Shown here piece by piece: positions 1-9,007 of a stretch of 64,000 bases of DNA. Below the pieces are notes generated by a model. The model was not told the origin of the DNA. It saw only the letters and a program-made list of their open reading frames with translations, and made no database searches. The stretch comes from Spongiibacter taiwanensis (GTDB lineage: Bacteria > Pseudomonadota > Gammaproteobacteria > Pseudomonadales > Spongiibacteraceae). Location of the stretch: positions 2,294,001 to 2,358,000 of the forward strand of contig NZ_CP098455.1 in assembly GCF_023702635.1 (NCBI RefSeq), written 5' to 3'. A program made the translations under genes and the position numbers. The number at the start of each line of letters is the position of its first letter. Positions within the stretch are counted from its first letter, which is position 1.

Positions 1-1
1 C

Positions 2-250
2 CCGAGCCATCCTTGTCGGCCCCATCAGGTGGAGACGTGGTTAGCGGCGGGCGATCTAGAGGTGGTCGCCCGGCGAGGGATTCGTCTGGTGTACGATTTA
101 ATGCCTCGGGCGATTCGAGATGCCCGTAGCCTAGAAGATGTGGCGGCATTGGAGTGGCAGTACGGCGATCAGGAGCCTTTCTGGGCTTTGGGGCGGTACG
201 TGCATTTGCTTTGCCGACCCTCGGTCAAGCGGGGCCGCCCAGCGCGTTAG
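2..250 (+). CDS. 3' end of a protein gene cut by the window edge
   Basis: The reading frame is open from the first bases of the window to a TAG at 248-250, giving about 82 residues of a C-terminus. An internal GTG at 29 could also be a start, but the frame continues upstream without a stop, so truncation by the window edge is the simpler view. The translated end is rich in Arg, Leu and Trp and ends in a basic tail. I do not recognise the family, and no motif is diagnostic. It converges on the small minus-strand gene that ends at 278. Confidence 0.45.
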   Translation, partial: PSHPCRPHQVETWLAAGDLEVVARRGIRLVYDLMPRAIRDARSLEDVAALEWQYGDQEPFWALGRYVHLLCRPSVKRGRPAR

Positions 251-277
251 GGCGCTGGGCGGCAGTGTGGGGCGGGC

Positions 278-403
278 TTATACCAGGCTGATCAGGCAGG
301 CAACCAGGGCAGCGGTAACACCCAGTAACAGGCTGTATTTTGCGGCCAACTCCGCAAATGCGTCGGTATTTTCCACGTATTGTTGCAGTTTCTCTTGTGA
401 CAT
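278..403 (-). CDS. small single-pass membrane protein, 41 aa
   Basis: This is a 41-residue protein with a polar N-terminal half (MSQEKLQQYVENTDAF) and a C-terminal hydrophobic helix (roughly residues 24-41) ending in LISLV. The start at 403 was chosen because an excellent Shine-Dalgarno, GGAGG, sits 6 bases upstream of the ATG. The frame extends further upstream, but that extension has no ribosome site and a composition unlike protein. It is probably an inner-membrane peptide. The function is unknown; the shape resembles small hypothetical membrane proteins common in gammaproteobacteria. A strong terminator at 571-605 isolates it from the glpD-like gene, so it should have its own promoter at about 410-560. 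Confidence 0.6.
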   Translation of the reverse strand: MSQEKLQQYVENTDAFAELAAKYSLLLGVTAALVACLISLV

Positions 404-570
404 CTTGCACCTCCATGGGTGTCTGCTGAGCTTGTGTTCAGTATATCGATGCAATGTGTTACGTAAAGTTACATTTGAGAAAGGTTTGGCTGCGTTGTTC
501 TGGCGGTTAAATCCGTGCGATTTGAAATAATGCTTAAAAAACAACAAGATATTTTTTTTGATGTGCAATA

Positions 571-605
571 AAAAGCCTCTCTAGCGCAACGCTGGAGAGG
601 CTTTT
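571..605. terminator. bidirectional intrinsic terminator
   Basis: A perfect 11-bp stem (AAAAGCCTCTC at 571-581 with GAGAGGCTTTT at 595-605) is extended through a T:G pair and AGCG/CGCT to a 3-base loop (CAA). A-tract and T-tract flank the GC-rich core, so it works on both strands. It lies just beyond the stop of the minus-strand glpD-like gene (652). Confidence 0.9.
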
Positions 606-651
606 TATTAACTTATGGTAACAATTTGGCTGGCGGTGTTACCTGGGGTGC

Positions 652-1845
652 TTACTCGCTGCCCTGGGGTAGCGGGCTGAGGGGGAGGCGCCGGGTGTCG
701 GCGACCACCGTGCGCTTGCCGAGGCTCTCGGTAATGTAGTCCATCACCCGTTCGGCGGTGTGGCGGTAGCTGGTCAGCTTGCCGCCGTAGACTGCAATCA
801 ATGAGGCCTTTTTCGGGTCGTCACAGAGAAAGAACGTGTCCCGATCCCGCTTGTTCGCCAATTCTGACGATTTTGGTAGTACCCGCAAGCCGGCCCAGGC
901 CTCTAGTACCGTTGCATCGTCGTTTTTGAAGAAGTGGCCAAAGGTGGCCTGCAGGTAGCTAATTTCTTCTGTGCTGGGGGTGACGTTGTCGGCGCCTTCC
1001 TCATGGATGACTTCGGTGGTGCCGATCAGCGCCTTGTCGCCCCAGGGCATGGCAAACACGGCGCGGCCGTCTCGGGGCGATTCCATGTAGTACACACCCT
1101 GGCTGAGGGTTTTGTTGACCAGAATGTGGCTGCCGCGCACCAGATCGATTGAACGTGGGGCGGTATCAGTTTCGATCCGATGGCCGATGTCGTTGACCCA
1201 CGGGCCGCCGGCATTGACCAGACACTTGCAGTCGCAGTGAATGTGACCGTCGAGGGTGCGGATGGTGAGGCGGTAGCCGTTGGCGGTTTTGCGGGCTTCC
1301 ATCAGCTCGGCACTGGCCAGGGTAGTGACCCCCATCTCCTGGGCGGAGCGAATCACCGCTTCCGTCAGGAGTTTGTCATTGGTTTGCCCATCCCAGTACT
1401 GAAAGACCGCTTGCAGGTCGTTGGTGCTGATACCATCGAGCTGGTCCCATTCGGATTTTGGCACGCTGCGAAAGCGGGCCAGTTGGCCGCCGCCGCTGAG
1501 CAGATAGTAGAGCGTCAAACCGGCGCGAATCTGCCAGGGGCGACGGCTGGTATCTTTATAGATTGGGATAAAAAATTTGACTGGCTTGACCAGGTCGGGC
1601 GCGTTTTTGAGCAGGCGCGCGCGCTCTTGCAGGCTGTGATACACCAGCGGTATCTGCCCGGTTTCCAGATAGCGAAGGCCACCGTGGATAAGCTTGCTGG
1701 AGCGCTGGGAGGTGCCTGCGGCCCAGTGGTGGCGCTCAAAAATAGTGACTTTGTAGCCAGCGGCGGCAGCGGCCTGGGCAATGCCTGCCCCCTGAACACC
1801 ACCGCCAATGACGGCGACTTCGGTTTCAATATGCTGCTCAGACAA
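652..1845 (-). CDS. FAD-dependent glycerol-3-phosphate dehydrogenase-like protein (short GlpD)
   Basis: This is an FAD-dependent oxidoreductase of the GlpD/DAO superfamily. It likely oxidises sn-glycerol-3-phosphate to dihydroxyacetone phosphate at the membrane and passes electrons to quinone. The Rossmann motif GGGVQGAG is at residues 14-21, followed by family signatures such as SSKLIHGGLRYLE and, later, GTTE and YGGKLTSYR. The chosen start is a TTG at 1845, preceded by AGGAG at 7 bases; it overlaps the stop of the upstream phosphodiesterase gene by 8 bases. A TTG at 1872 is the alternative. At 397 aa it is about 100 residues shorter than typical GlpD and lacks most of the helical C-terminal domain. 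The pairing with a glycerophosphodiester phosphodiesterase supports a G3P substrate, but a related 2-hydroxyacid or polyol phosphate cannot be excluded. Confidence 0.85.
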   Translation of the reverse strand: MSEQHIETEVAVIGGGVQGAGIAQAAAAAGYKVTIFERHHWAAGTSQRSSKLIHGGLRYLETGQIPLVYHSLQERARLLKNAPDLVKPVKFFIPIYKDTSRRPWQIRAGLTLYYLLSGGGQLARFRSVPKSEWDQLDGISTNDLQAVFQYWDGQTNDKLLTEAVIRSAQEMGVTTLASAELMEARKTANGYRLTIRTLDGHIHCDCKCLVNAGGPWVNDIGHRIETDTAPRSIDLVRGSHILVNKTLSQGVYYMESPRDGRAVFAMPWGDKALIGTTEVIHEEGADNVTPSTEEISYLQATFGHFFKNDDATVLEAWAGLRVLPKSSELANKRDRDTFFLCDDPKKASLIAVYGGKLTSYRHTAERVMDYITESLGKRTVVADTRRLPLSPLPQGSE

Positions 1846-2572
1846 GGTTGAACTCCTGTAGTAGTTCTCCAATCAGATAGGTTTCTACGGCGGCAGCGCC
1901 CCTTTGGAACCAGTGTTCGGCCTGTAAGCGGCTGCCAATTTCGTAGACAACGATGGGCCAGGGAAGGCTCCGCAGGTCGGCGTCGAGGGGGATGCAATTG
2001 CGGTCGCAAAACACCACTTCTGCCGCCATTTTGCTCAGCGAAGCCAACTGCCAGTCGGGCCAGTAATCAAATACCGCGCCGACACGCTGCCAGCCGGACT
2101 GCCTGGCCATGACCAGCGCTTCCAGCTCAAAGCTGATCAGCACGCAGCGCTCTGCTACTGGTTCCAGTGTTGAGCATACGGCGTTGAGCATGGCTGCTTC
2201 GCCAAAATGATGCAGGCTCTCGCCTTTCAGCTCGACATAGGCCGTCACCGAGGGAAACTCGTGCAACAGTGATACCAAATCCCGCAAATGGCAGAGCGGA
2301 TTTCCGGTGAAGCGGTCGCCAAACCGAATCGCCTCACTGGCAGAAAAGCCCGCCAGAGTGCTGGCATCATAGTCCCAGATCAGGCCCTCCCGCTGGCACA
2401 GCCGATCAAGGCTGGCATCGTGAAACACAAAGGGCTCTCCATCTGCGCTGAGTTGCACGTCCAGTTCAATATTGGCGGCGCCGGCCAAAATGGCCTGGCG
2501 CAATGCAATAAGTGTGTTTTCTGGATAGTGCTGACGCCAGCCGCGGTGAGCGACAAAATTTGTGGCGAGCAT
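1838..2572 (-). CDS. ugpQ: glycerophosphodiester phosphodiesterase
   Basis: GDPD-family TIM-barrel enzyme (244 aa) hydrolysing glycerophosphodiesters to sn-glycerol-3-phosphate plus an alcohol. The family signature is complete: H9-R10-G11, PENT at 17-20, the metal ligands E36 and D38 (IELD) and the catalytic H51-D52. There is no signal peptide, so a cytoplasmic UgpQ type is more likely than periplasmic GlpQ. Its 3' end overlaps the start of the GlpD-like gene by 8 bases, which implies translational coupling: the product of this enzyme is the predicted substrate of the next one. Together they would recycle phospholipid head groups. Confidence 0.88.
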   Translation of the reverse strand: MLATNFVAHRGWRQHYPENTLIALRQAILAGAANIELDVQLSADGEPFVFHDASLDRLCQREGLIWDYDASTLAGFSASEAIRFGDRFTGNPLCHLRDLVSLLHEFPSVTAYVELKGESLHHFGEAAMLNAVCSTLEPVAERCVLISFELEALVMARQSGWQRVGAVFDYWPDWQLASLSKMAAEVVFCDRNCIPLDADLRSLPWPIVVYEIGSRLQAEHWFQRGAAAVETYLIGELLQEFNLV

Positions 2573-2751
2573 GGGGAGTCCAATGTTTGATGTCGAGGTT
2601 ACTGTAGACCGGATGATCGGCCGCTAAAAGTGAGGTGGTTGGGAAATATCAAAATATTAACCATCACGTAAAACTTATTGGCCCTAAAGGGTTTCTGCCA
2701 AGCCAGCTATAATGATTTTCGGTTTTTAGTGACGGCGCAATAAGGGAAAAC

Positions 2752-4143
2752 ATGAGTGTAAATTCAATTAAAGCCTTGCTCGCCGGTGGTGCGCCGGGGA
2801 GTGTGGTGACAGTACAAGGCTGGGTGCGCAGCCGCCGGGATTCCAAGGGCGGGTTCTCCTTTCTCGCCCTGAACGACGGCTCGTGCCTGGCCGCAATTCA
2901 GGCGGTGATTCCCGGTGAGCTGGAAAATTACGCCACCGATGTGCTGCAGCTGACGGCGGGCTGCGCCGTCCGGGTGACCGGGGAGCTGGTGGAATCCCTG
3001 GGCAAAGGACAGGCGGTCGAAATTCAGGCCAGTGCGGTGGCGGTGCTTGGCTGGGTGGATGACCCCGACAGCTACCCGATCGCCAAAAAGCGCCACAGCT
3101 TTGAATATCTGCGGACCGTTGCCCACCTGCGGCCGCGCACCAATACCTTTGGTGCGATCACGCGGGTGCGCACCGTATTGGCCAACGCGGTGCATCGCTA
3201 TTTCTTTGAGCGGGATTTTCAGTGGATCAATACCCCAGTGATCACTGCCAGTGATTGCGAAGGGGCTGGCGAAATGTTTCGGGTATCGACCCTTGATCTG
3301 CTCAACCTGCCGCGTACTCCCCCGGGGGCAGTGGATTTTAATGAGGATTTCTTTGGTAAAGAGGCGTTTTTAACGGTGTCCGGCCAGCTCAACGCCGAGG
3401 CCTATGCGCTGGCCATGTCCAAGGTGTATACCTTTGGCCCCACCTTCCGGGCCGAAAACTCCAATACCAGTCGTCACTTGGCAGAATTCTGGATGGTCGA
3501 GCCCGAGGTCGCCTTTGCCGATTTGAATGATGACGCGGCGCTGGCTGAGGATTTTCTTCGTTATTTGCTCAAGCAGGTACTGGAGCAGTGCGAAGAAGAC
3601 CTGGCCTTTTTCAATGAGTTTATCGACAAGACGGTGCTTGAGCGGCTGCAAAAAGTGGCTGAGACCGGATTTGCGCGGATGGACTACAGCGATGCGGTCG
3701 CCATATTGCAAAAGGCCGATCGCAAGTTTGAGTTTCCGGTGACCTGGGGGACGGACTTGCAGTCTGAGCATGAGCGCTTTCTCTGCGAGCAGTATATCGG
3801 CGGGCCGCTGGTGGTGATGAACTATCCCAAGGACATCAAGGCCTTTTATATGCGCCTGAATGATGACGAAAAAACCGTGGCGGCCATGGATGTGCTGGCG
3901 CCGGGGATTGGCGAGATTATCGGTGGTAGCCAGCGCGAGGAGCGTTTGTCGGTGCTGGATCAGCGCATGGCCGAGCAGGGTCTGGCGGGGCTGGATTGGT
4001 ACCGCGACCTGCGCCGTTACGGCACCGTGCCCCACGCCGGCTTCGGGCTCGGGTTTGAGCGCTTGCTCAATTACATCACCGGGATGGACAACATTCGCGA
4101 TGTCATCCCCTTTCCTCGAGTGCCTCGCCACGCCGACTTTTGA
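2752..4143 (+). CDS. asnS: asparaginyl-tRNA synthetase
   Basis: Class IIb aminoacyl-tRNA synthetase (463 aa; E. coli AsnS is 466 aa) charging tRNA-Asn. The N-terminal OB-fold anticodon-binding domain occupies about residues 1-110 ([14 protein letters not shown]). The catalytic core shows class II motif 2 ([21 protein letters not shown] region) and motif 3 ([10 protein letters not shown]) near the C-terminus. The ATG at 2752 follows AAGGGAAAAC. The gene is divergent from ugpQ (about 180 bp between starts) and converges with the RNase II gene. Confidence 0.97.
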   Translation: MSVNSIKALLAGGAPGSVVTVQGWVRSRRDSKGGFSFLALNDGSCLAAIQAVIPGELENYATDVLQLTAGCAVRVTGELVESLGKGQAVEIQASAVAVLGWVDDPDSYPIAKKRHSFEYLRTVAHLRPRTNTFGAITRVRTVLANAVHRYFFERDFQWINTPVITASDCEGAGEMFRVSTLDLLNLPRTPPGAVDFNEDFFGKEAFLTVSGQLNAEAYALAMSKVYTFGPTFRAENSNTSRHLAEFWMVEPEVAFADLNDDAALAEDFLRYLLKQVLEQCEEDLAFFNEFIDKTVLERLQKVAETGFARMDYSDAVAILQKADRKFEFPVTWGTDLQSEHERFLCEQYIGGPLVVMNYPKDIKAFYMRLNDDEKTVAAMDVLAPGIGEIIGGSQREERLSVLDQRMAEQGLAGLDWYRDLRRYGTVPHAGFGLGFERLLNYITGMDNIRDVIPFPRVPRHADF

Positions 4144-4193
4144 TTTGTTGCCGTCGCCGGGTGCTATTGCCAGCCCGGCGCAAGCCTCCTTGC

Positions 4194-6128
4194 TCAGCCT
4201 GCGGCGCTCGTGGGCTCGCTCTCTTCGCTTGCCGCCTCGGGCACCAGGGCAAACATCAGCCGCCCGGCAAAGGGGTCGAGTTCAGTTACCTTCACCTGCA
4301 CGCGCTTGTCGAGCTGGTACTGTTGTTTGTCGTTGAACAGGCGCAGGGTGTTGGCGTCGAAGCTGAGTTTTTCCGGGATGGATCGCGCCTCCACAAAGCC
4401 GCTGATGCCGGTGTCGTCCAGTTCGACGGTAAAGCCGCCGCCGTTAAGGTGGGCGATATGACCTGTGTAAACCTGCTCCGGGTCCTGCTTGGCCAGATAT
4501 TGATATTGCAGCCAGCGCTCCATGTAGCGACTCGCTTGGCGAGCATTGCGCAGGGCTTCCTGAATGGCTTCCAGCTCGGCTTCGCTCGGCAGGGCGGGTT
4601 TGCTGCCGGCGAGCTTGGCGCGAATGCAGCGCTGGGCAACCAGATCGCCGTACTTGCGCAGTGGTGAGGTAAAGGTGCTGTAGCGGTCCAGGCCCAGGCC
4701 GAAATGGGCCTTGGGGCTCAGGCTCAACTCCCCCGGCTGAAGCATGCGGGCAAAAATACTTTGCAAAGGCAGCTCATCGTCGCTGGCGGCGGCCGCCTTG
4801 ATTAGCGCCACGTAGCCCTCAAGCTGGCTGATATCGAGGTCTTTCAGGTCTGGCAGGGCTTCGGCCATCACTGTGCGCACGTTCTCCAGCCGGTCTTCGC
4901 GCAGGCCGGCGTGGGCATTAAAGATCGCTGGCGCATCCCCCAACCATTGGGCAGCGCTGCGGTTGGCGGCCAGCATGCATTCTTCCACCAGGCGGTGAGC
5001 ATCGTTGCGCAAGACTTTGCGAATGGACGCGATGCGGCCGTCATCATCCAGCTCGTAGTAGAAGTCCGGTTGCTCGGGCATGATCAGGGCAACCTGGGCG
5101 CGATGCTGTTTGAGTGCAGATGCCACATCGCTCAGTGCTGCGAGCTCGGGGTGGTCAAGCGTCTCGCTGCCATCGAAGTGGGCCTGAACGGCGGTGTAGC
5201 TTAATTTGGCATGGGAGCGGATCAGCGCTTCGCAGAAGTCGATACGGGTAATGTCGCCATCGGGGCTAACTTGCATTTCACAGACCAGGGCGGCGCGATC
5301 CTGCTCGGGGAGCAGTGAGCAGCGGTCCTTGGTGATGAACTCTGGCAGCATGGGCTGGGCTTTTCCCGGCAGATAGACGCTGGTGGCGCGTTGCCGGGCG
5401 GCTTTATCAAGGGGTGTCCCTGCGGCGATGTAGGCGCCGGGGTCGGCCACGGCAACCCGCAATAGCCAGCCCTGCTCGTTGGCTTCGGCCCACAGTGCGT
5501 CGTCGATGTCCCGGGTCTCGGCGGAGTCGATGGTGACAAAGGGGACGTCCCGCAAGTCGCGGCGCTGCGGCGCCCGGCTGTCCTCGCCCAGTTCCTGCTT
5601 GGCGGGCCACTCTCGAGGCAGGTTGAATTTGAACAGGGTGTAAAGGGCCTCGATGCCGGAATCGCTCGGTGAGCCAATGCGGTCGAGGATATTCACCTGA
5701 GACTTGCCGTCACGGAAGGGGTGGCGGCTGACCTGGCAGTGCAGCAGGTCACCCTCTTTGGCTTTTTTCCGTTGAGAGGGCGGAATGAACAGTAACTTAT
5801 TGAAGCGGGGCAGGTCGGGCTCCACAAAATGGCCCTGGCCGCGGATCACATAGCGTCCGGTGAACGTGTTCAGCGGGCTTTTGATCAGTCGCTCGAGCTC
5901 GGCTTTGAACTTGCCTTTGTCGTCGGTGTGAACGGTAATTTTGACGCGGTCGCCAGGAAAAACCCGCTGCATATCCTCAGGGGCCAGAAAAACGTCCCGA
6001 CCGTCGTCGAGTTTGACAAAGCCAAAGCGCCGTTGACTGCCTTTGACCTCCCCTTCGCCCTGGTCCTTGGAATCGATGATGTCGGTTTTTAGCTGGCGAA
6101 GCTGTGCCAGGGCATTGGGGTCGAGCAT
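4194..6128 (-). CDS. rnb: exoribonuclease II (RNase II)
   Basis: 3'-5' exoribonuclease of the RNB family, 644 aa, the same length as E. coli RNase II and much shorter than RNase R. N-terminal cold-shock/OB domains (KGSQRRFGFVKLDDGRDVFL at about residues 29-48) precede the RNB catalytic domain, which carries the acidic cluster TRDIDDAL at about 203-210 and the later conserved LDRYSTFTSPLRKYGDLVAQR. A C-terminal S1 domain follows (YTGHIAHLNGGGFTVEL region). It degrades unstructured mRNA from the 3' end. It starts at ATG 6128 with a 51-bp convergent gap to asnS. The length and the absence of a basic C-terminal tail favour RNase II over RNase R. Confidence 0.9.
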   Translation of the reverse strand: MLDPNALAQLRQLKTDIIDSKDQGEGEVKGSQRRFGFVKLDDGRDVFLAPEDMQRVFPGDRVKITVHTDDKGKFKAELERLIKSPLNTFTGRYVIRGQGHFVEPDLPRFNKLLFIPPSQRKKAKEGDLLHCQVSRHPFRDGKSQVNILDRIGSPSDSGIEALYTLFKFNLPREWPAKQELGEDSRAPQRRDLRDVPFVTIDSAETRDIDDALWAEANEQGWLLRVAVADPGAYIAAGTPLDKAARQRATSVYLPGKAQPMLPEFITKDRCSLLPEQDRAALVCEMQVSPDGDITRIDFCEALIRSHAKLSYTAVQAHFDGSETLDHPELAALSDVASALKQHRAQVALIMPEQPDFYYELDDDGRIASIRKVLRNDAHRLVEECMLAANRSAAQWLGDAPAIFNAHAGLREDRLENVRTVMAEALPDLKDLDISQLEGYVALIKAAAASDDELPLQSIFARMLQPGELSLSPKAHFGLGLDRYSTFTSPLRKYGDLVAQRCIRAKLAGSKPALPSEAELEAIQEALRNARQASRYMERWLQYQYLAKQDPEQVYTGHIAHLNGGGFTVELDDTGISGFVEARSIPEKLSFDANTLRLFNDKQQYQLDKRVQVKVTELDPFAGRLMFALVPEAASEESEPTSAAG

Positions 6129-6299
6129 GGCGGGGTGTTACCTGTTGTACCGAAAAAAGAGGGGCTATAGGGTAGCCGAATTATGGTCTCCCGTCTTCCA
6201 CCGCAGCCGCCTTTGGTCGACCAATGGCGCCCTTTTGGAGTGCAATTGCCCCAGCCTAATGCAAAAGCGTGATAAGGGGGGAATTCCTGCAAAGTTTGG

Positions 6300-6329
6300 T
6301 TGACATTCCCGGCGTCAAATTCCAATAAT
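6300..6329 (+). promoter_or_regulatory. sigma-70 promoter, probably for the PhoH-family gene
   Basis: A consensus -35 (TTGACA, 6300-6305) is separated by 18 bp from AATAAT (6324-6329), which differs from the -10 consensus at one position. It lies in the 443-bp gap between rnb and the PhoH-family gene. It would give a long leader of about 235 nt before the ATG at 6572. I see no other gene in the gap; the short frames there have no ribosome sites. Confidence 0.55.
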
Positions 6330-6571
6330 CGAATCAAATCTCGTTTTTTGGATTGGTCGATTGCCCTCGCTGCCTAGCCGCCTTCTGGCATACAGCAAGA
6401 CACCCAACACCGGTTGTGCGCCGCGGCGACTGCCACGGCCTTCTACCGCTCTCCGCCTCCCGAATCAATTGCTGCTTCGCTCCCGTTTTCTCCGGCTGTG
6501 TTTGGCCGGATGCTCCCGAATAACAAATCGTCGTATCGCGGCCTTTCAGCCCTGTCTGCAGAGAGAGACTT

Positions 6572-7957
6572 ATGGAAAAAATCTTTGTTCTTGATACCAA
6601 CGTGTTGCTGCATGACCCCATGGCGCTGAGCGCCTTCAAAGAACATCGGGTAGTGGTACCGATGACCGTGTTGGAGGAGTTGGATCACATCAAGGACAGG
6701 CGGGATAAGGACGTTAGCCGGGAGGCCAGGATTGCAATAAATGCCATCGACAAAATTCTCGCCAATGCCAACCCCCGGCAAATTCAGGAGGGTGTGGAAA
6801 TCCCCAGCAGTCGAGAGGGCGAGCAACTTGGCTTGTTAGCGGTGTTTCCCGATCAGCTGATCAATCACGACACCGGGGCGGCCTACCTCGATGGCAGTCA
6901 GCAACAGGCCAACGATAACCGCATTATCAATGTCGCGTTGCATCTTCAGGTTAAGAACCCCCAAGCCTATGTATGTCTGGTCACCAAGGACATCAATATG
7001 CGCCTTAAGGCGAAGGGTTCGGGGCTGGAAAACGTTGAGGATTACCGAAAAGACCGGGTGTTGGATGATATCCAGTACATGGCTAAAGGCTATGAGCATG
7101 TCGAGGGGCGGTTTTGGGACAGGGTTGATGCGGTGGAAACACTGCGGGAAGGTAGTCAGACCATTCACGTGCTTAGCCGGGAGCTTTTGCCCAAAGTGCA
7201 TGTGAACCAGTTTATTTACGATGATGCAGGCTTTGTCGGCTTGGTGAGATCGGTAGATGAGCAAAAGGTCGAGATGCTGGACCTGTGTCGGGAGCAATTG
7301 ATGAACCAGCACATGTGGGGTCTAAAGCCGCGCAACATGGAGCAGGCGATGGCCTTCTTTATGATTTCCAGACCGAACATTGATATGACGGTGCTCACTG
7401 GGCCGGCGGGGTCGGGTAAGACCCTGATAGCCCTGGCGTATGGTCTGCATGCCATTCTGGAAGAGAAACGCTATGACAAATTGATTGTGGCCCGATCAAC
7501 GCCACCCATTGCGGAAGACATCGGTTTTTTGCCGGGCACGGAAGAGGAAAAAATGGCGCCTTGGCTGGCGGCCTTTGATGATAATCTGGAGGTGCTGCAC
7601 GGCAGTGATGAGTCGCCTTTCAGTAGTATCGAGTACGTAAAAGATAAGGCTAACATTCAATTTAAGTCGCTAAACTTTATGCGTGGCCGGTCCTTCAATA
7701 ATGCGTATATTGTGATTGATGAATCCCAGGGCCTGACCCAATTTCAGCTCAAGTCGATCATCACCCGAGTGGGGTCGAATTCGAAGATTGTGGTATTGGG
7801 CAACCTGGCTCAGATCGACAATAAGTATATCTCACCACTCACATCAGGCCTGACGTATCTGGTTGAAAAAAGTAAACATTTTGCCCATGCAGGCATCATG
7901 CACGTCAATGGCATTGAGCGGTCCCGGCTGGCTGCATTCGCCGAGGAAAACCTGTAG
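6572..7957 (+). CDS. PIN domain-PhoH fusion ATPase (PhoH2/YlaK type)
   Basis: 461-aa fusion of an N-terminal PIN ribonuclease domain (about residues 1-130, starting KIFVLDTNVLLHDP with the first catalytic Asp in LDTN and a later DNRII acidic region) and a C-terminal PhoH P-loop ATPase. The Walker A motif TGPAGSGKT is at about 277-285 and the Walker B-like VIDESQ follows the conserved NNAYIVIDESQG. Members of this family (PhoH2) unwind and cleave RNA in some bacteria. The start is supported by AGAGAGA shortly before the ATG. It is monocistronic, with a candidate promoter at 6300-6329. Confidence 0.88.
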   Translation: MEKIFVLDTNVLLHDPMALSAFKEHRVVVPMTVLEELDHIKDRRDKDVSREARIAINAIDKILANANPRQIQEGVEIPSSREGEQLGLLAVFPDQLINHDTGAAYLDGSQQQANDNRIINVALHLQVKNPQAYVCLVTKDINMRLKAKGSGLENVEDYRKDRVLDDIQYMAKGYEHVEGRFWDRVDAVETLREGSQTIHVLSRELLPKVHVNQFIYDDAGFVGLVRSVDEQKVEMLDLCREQLMNQHMWGLKPRNMEQAMAFFMISRPNIDMTVLTGPAGSGKTLIALAYGLHAILEEKRYDKLIVARSTPPIAEDIGFLPGTEEEKMAPWLAAFDDNLEVLHGSDESPFSSIEYVKDKANIQFKSLNFMRGRSFNNAYIVIDESQGLTQFQLKSIITRVGSNSKIVVLGNLAQIDNKYISPLTSGLTYLVEKSKHFAHAGIMHVNGIERSRLAAFAEENL

Positions 7958-8083
7958 CAAACGGATCGGCCGTAGGCCGCAATGTCGACAGCTTTGTCAA
8001 TAGGGTGATTTCCGGCTGGGGTAGGGGTAAGGCGCTTGCTACATTAGCAGCATCTTAGCCTTTGCCCTGAGTATGCTGTGCCC

Positions 8084-8332
8084 ATGATCATGAACAAAGA
8101 CAAGCGATCAAAGCAGTCCGCCATTCCCGCTGATATCGATGCCCTGCTCACCGAAAGGCAGCGGGCCGGCTTGCGGCGCGTACAGAATTTTGGCTGGTCG
8201 TTGAAGTTTGTTCGGGGCGCGCAATCGGCTTCACCCGTGGTCGTGGTGGAAAATGCCTCCGGCCAGCGTATCGGTGTGTTGTCGCACTCGGGTGATCTGC
8301 AATTTGACCCGGATATTGCGCTGCGGGCCTAG
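8084..8332 (+). CDS. conserved small hypothetical protein, 82 aa
   Basis: Small soluble protein with a basic N-terminus (MNKDKRSK), a helical stretch (RQRAGLRRVQNFGWSLKFVR) and a beta-rich end (VVVVENASGQRIGVL). The pattern resembles a short conserved family seen in pseudomonads and relatives, but I cannot name a function. The start is uncertain: GTG 8078, ATG 8084 and ATG 8090 are all in frame and none has a clear Shine-Dalgarno. It converges on the DUF971 gene with a 7-base gap. Confidence 0.6.
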   Translation: MIMNKDKRSKQSAIPADIDALLTERQRAGLRRVQNFGWSLKFVRGAQSASPVVVVENASGQRIGVLSHSGDLQFDPDIALRA

Positions 8333-8339
8333 TGAACTA

Positions 8340-8717
8340 CTAGCTGAAGAACTTCACCACTTGCTCATCGGGGTCGCGACTGCCGCCAGCCTGGTTGAGT
8401 TGCTCAAGATAGTCCTGCCACAGTGCTTGCTGGTTCCGACACAGATCGAACAGGTAGTTCCAGGAATAGATCCCGCTGTCGTGCCCGTCGCTGAAAATCA
8501 GTTGCAGGGCGTAATTGCCCACGGGCACCAGGTCTTTGATTTCAACATGCAGTTTGCCGGTTTGCAGTTTTTCCTGGCCCTTGCCGTGGCCGCGCACCTC
8601 CGCCGATGGCGAATACACCCGCAAAAACTCCGCACTGAGGCGAAAACTACCCTGCCCGGGAAAGCTTAATTCCAGCTCGTTGGTTTTGCGGTGCAGGGTG
8701 ATGTCAGTTGGGGTCAT
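8340..8717 (-). CDS. DUF971 / gamma-butyrobetaine hydroxylase-like N-terminal domain protein
   Basis: 125-aa stand-alone DUF971 protein, the fold found at the N-terminus of gamma-butyrobetaine hydroxylase and in iron-sulfur-related proteins. Recognisable landmarks are TDITLHRKTNELEL, LSAEFLRVYSPSAEVRGHG and the conserved end SDGHDSGIYSWNYL. The ATG at 8717 is chosen over a TTG just upstream. In many gammaproteobacteria this gene follows hslVU directly. Here the MITE-like insertion ends only 18 bp before the start codon, so the native upstream region is gone and expression must read through or start within the element. Molecular role unknown. Confidence 0.85.
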   Translation of the reverse strand: MTPTDITLHRKTNELELSFPGQGSFRLSAEFLRVYSPSAEVRGHGKGQEKLQTGKLHVEIKDLVPVGNYALQLIFSDGHDSGIYSWNYLFDLCRNQQALWQDYLEQLNQAGGSRDPDEQVVKFFS

Positions 8718-8735
8718 CAATGTATGCTCTCGAAG

Positions 8736-9007
8736 CTAGGGCCTGTTAACACTAATTGAATTGCACCAGCTGGAGGTCATTTTTGCCTCCAGCTAGGCGG
8801 AGGGAGCGCAGTTTGGTCATTCCAAATAAGCGACCTCCAACAATGCTGGGGGCAAAAATGGCCCCAGCCCTCCGGGTTGTGGCTAAAAAACCACCACTCT
8901 TCGTTGTTCGTCGTTCATTTGGAACCACCAAACCTCTCTCCTCACGCCTTGATTGGCGAATTTTTAGCCACAACAGGCGTAATCCAATTAGTGTTAACAG
9001 GCCCTAG
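8736..9007. mobile_element. MITE-like element with 19-bp terminal inverted repeats and CTAG flanks
   Basis: The ends carry a perfect 23-bp inverted repeat (8736-8758 and 8985-9007) made of CTAG plus GGCCTGTTAACACTAATTG. Because CTAG is its own reverse complement, it is probably a 4-bp target duplication, leaving a 264-bp element (8740-9003). Inside are further dyads: AGCTGGAGG/CCTCCAGCT (8768-8794), GCTGGGG/CCCCAGC (8845-8868) and TTGTGGCTAAAAA/TTTTTAGCCACAA (8877-8889 / 8961-8973). It encodes no transposase, so it would be mobilised in trans. Short open frames inside it on both strands are not convincing genes. Confidence 0.8.

Noticed and set aside
1180-1851. 223-codon plus-strand frame opposite the GlpD-like gene
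   Set aside because: Shadow of the confident minus-strand gene; no recognisable motif.
3370-4131. 253-codon minus-strand frame inside asnS
   Set aside because: Antisense to a certain gene; His/Gln-rich shadow composition.
6330-6571. Short frames in the PhoH-gene leader as small proteins
   Set aside because: Arg/Pro/Leu-rich in several overlapping frames with no ribosome site; best explained as a 5' leader.
8752-9007. Open frames on both strands inside the MITE-like element
   Set aside because: They are by-products of the inverted-repeat structure; no ribosome sites or known motifs.
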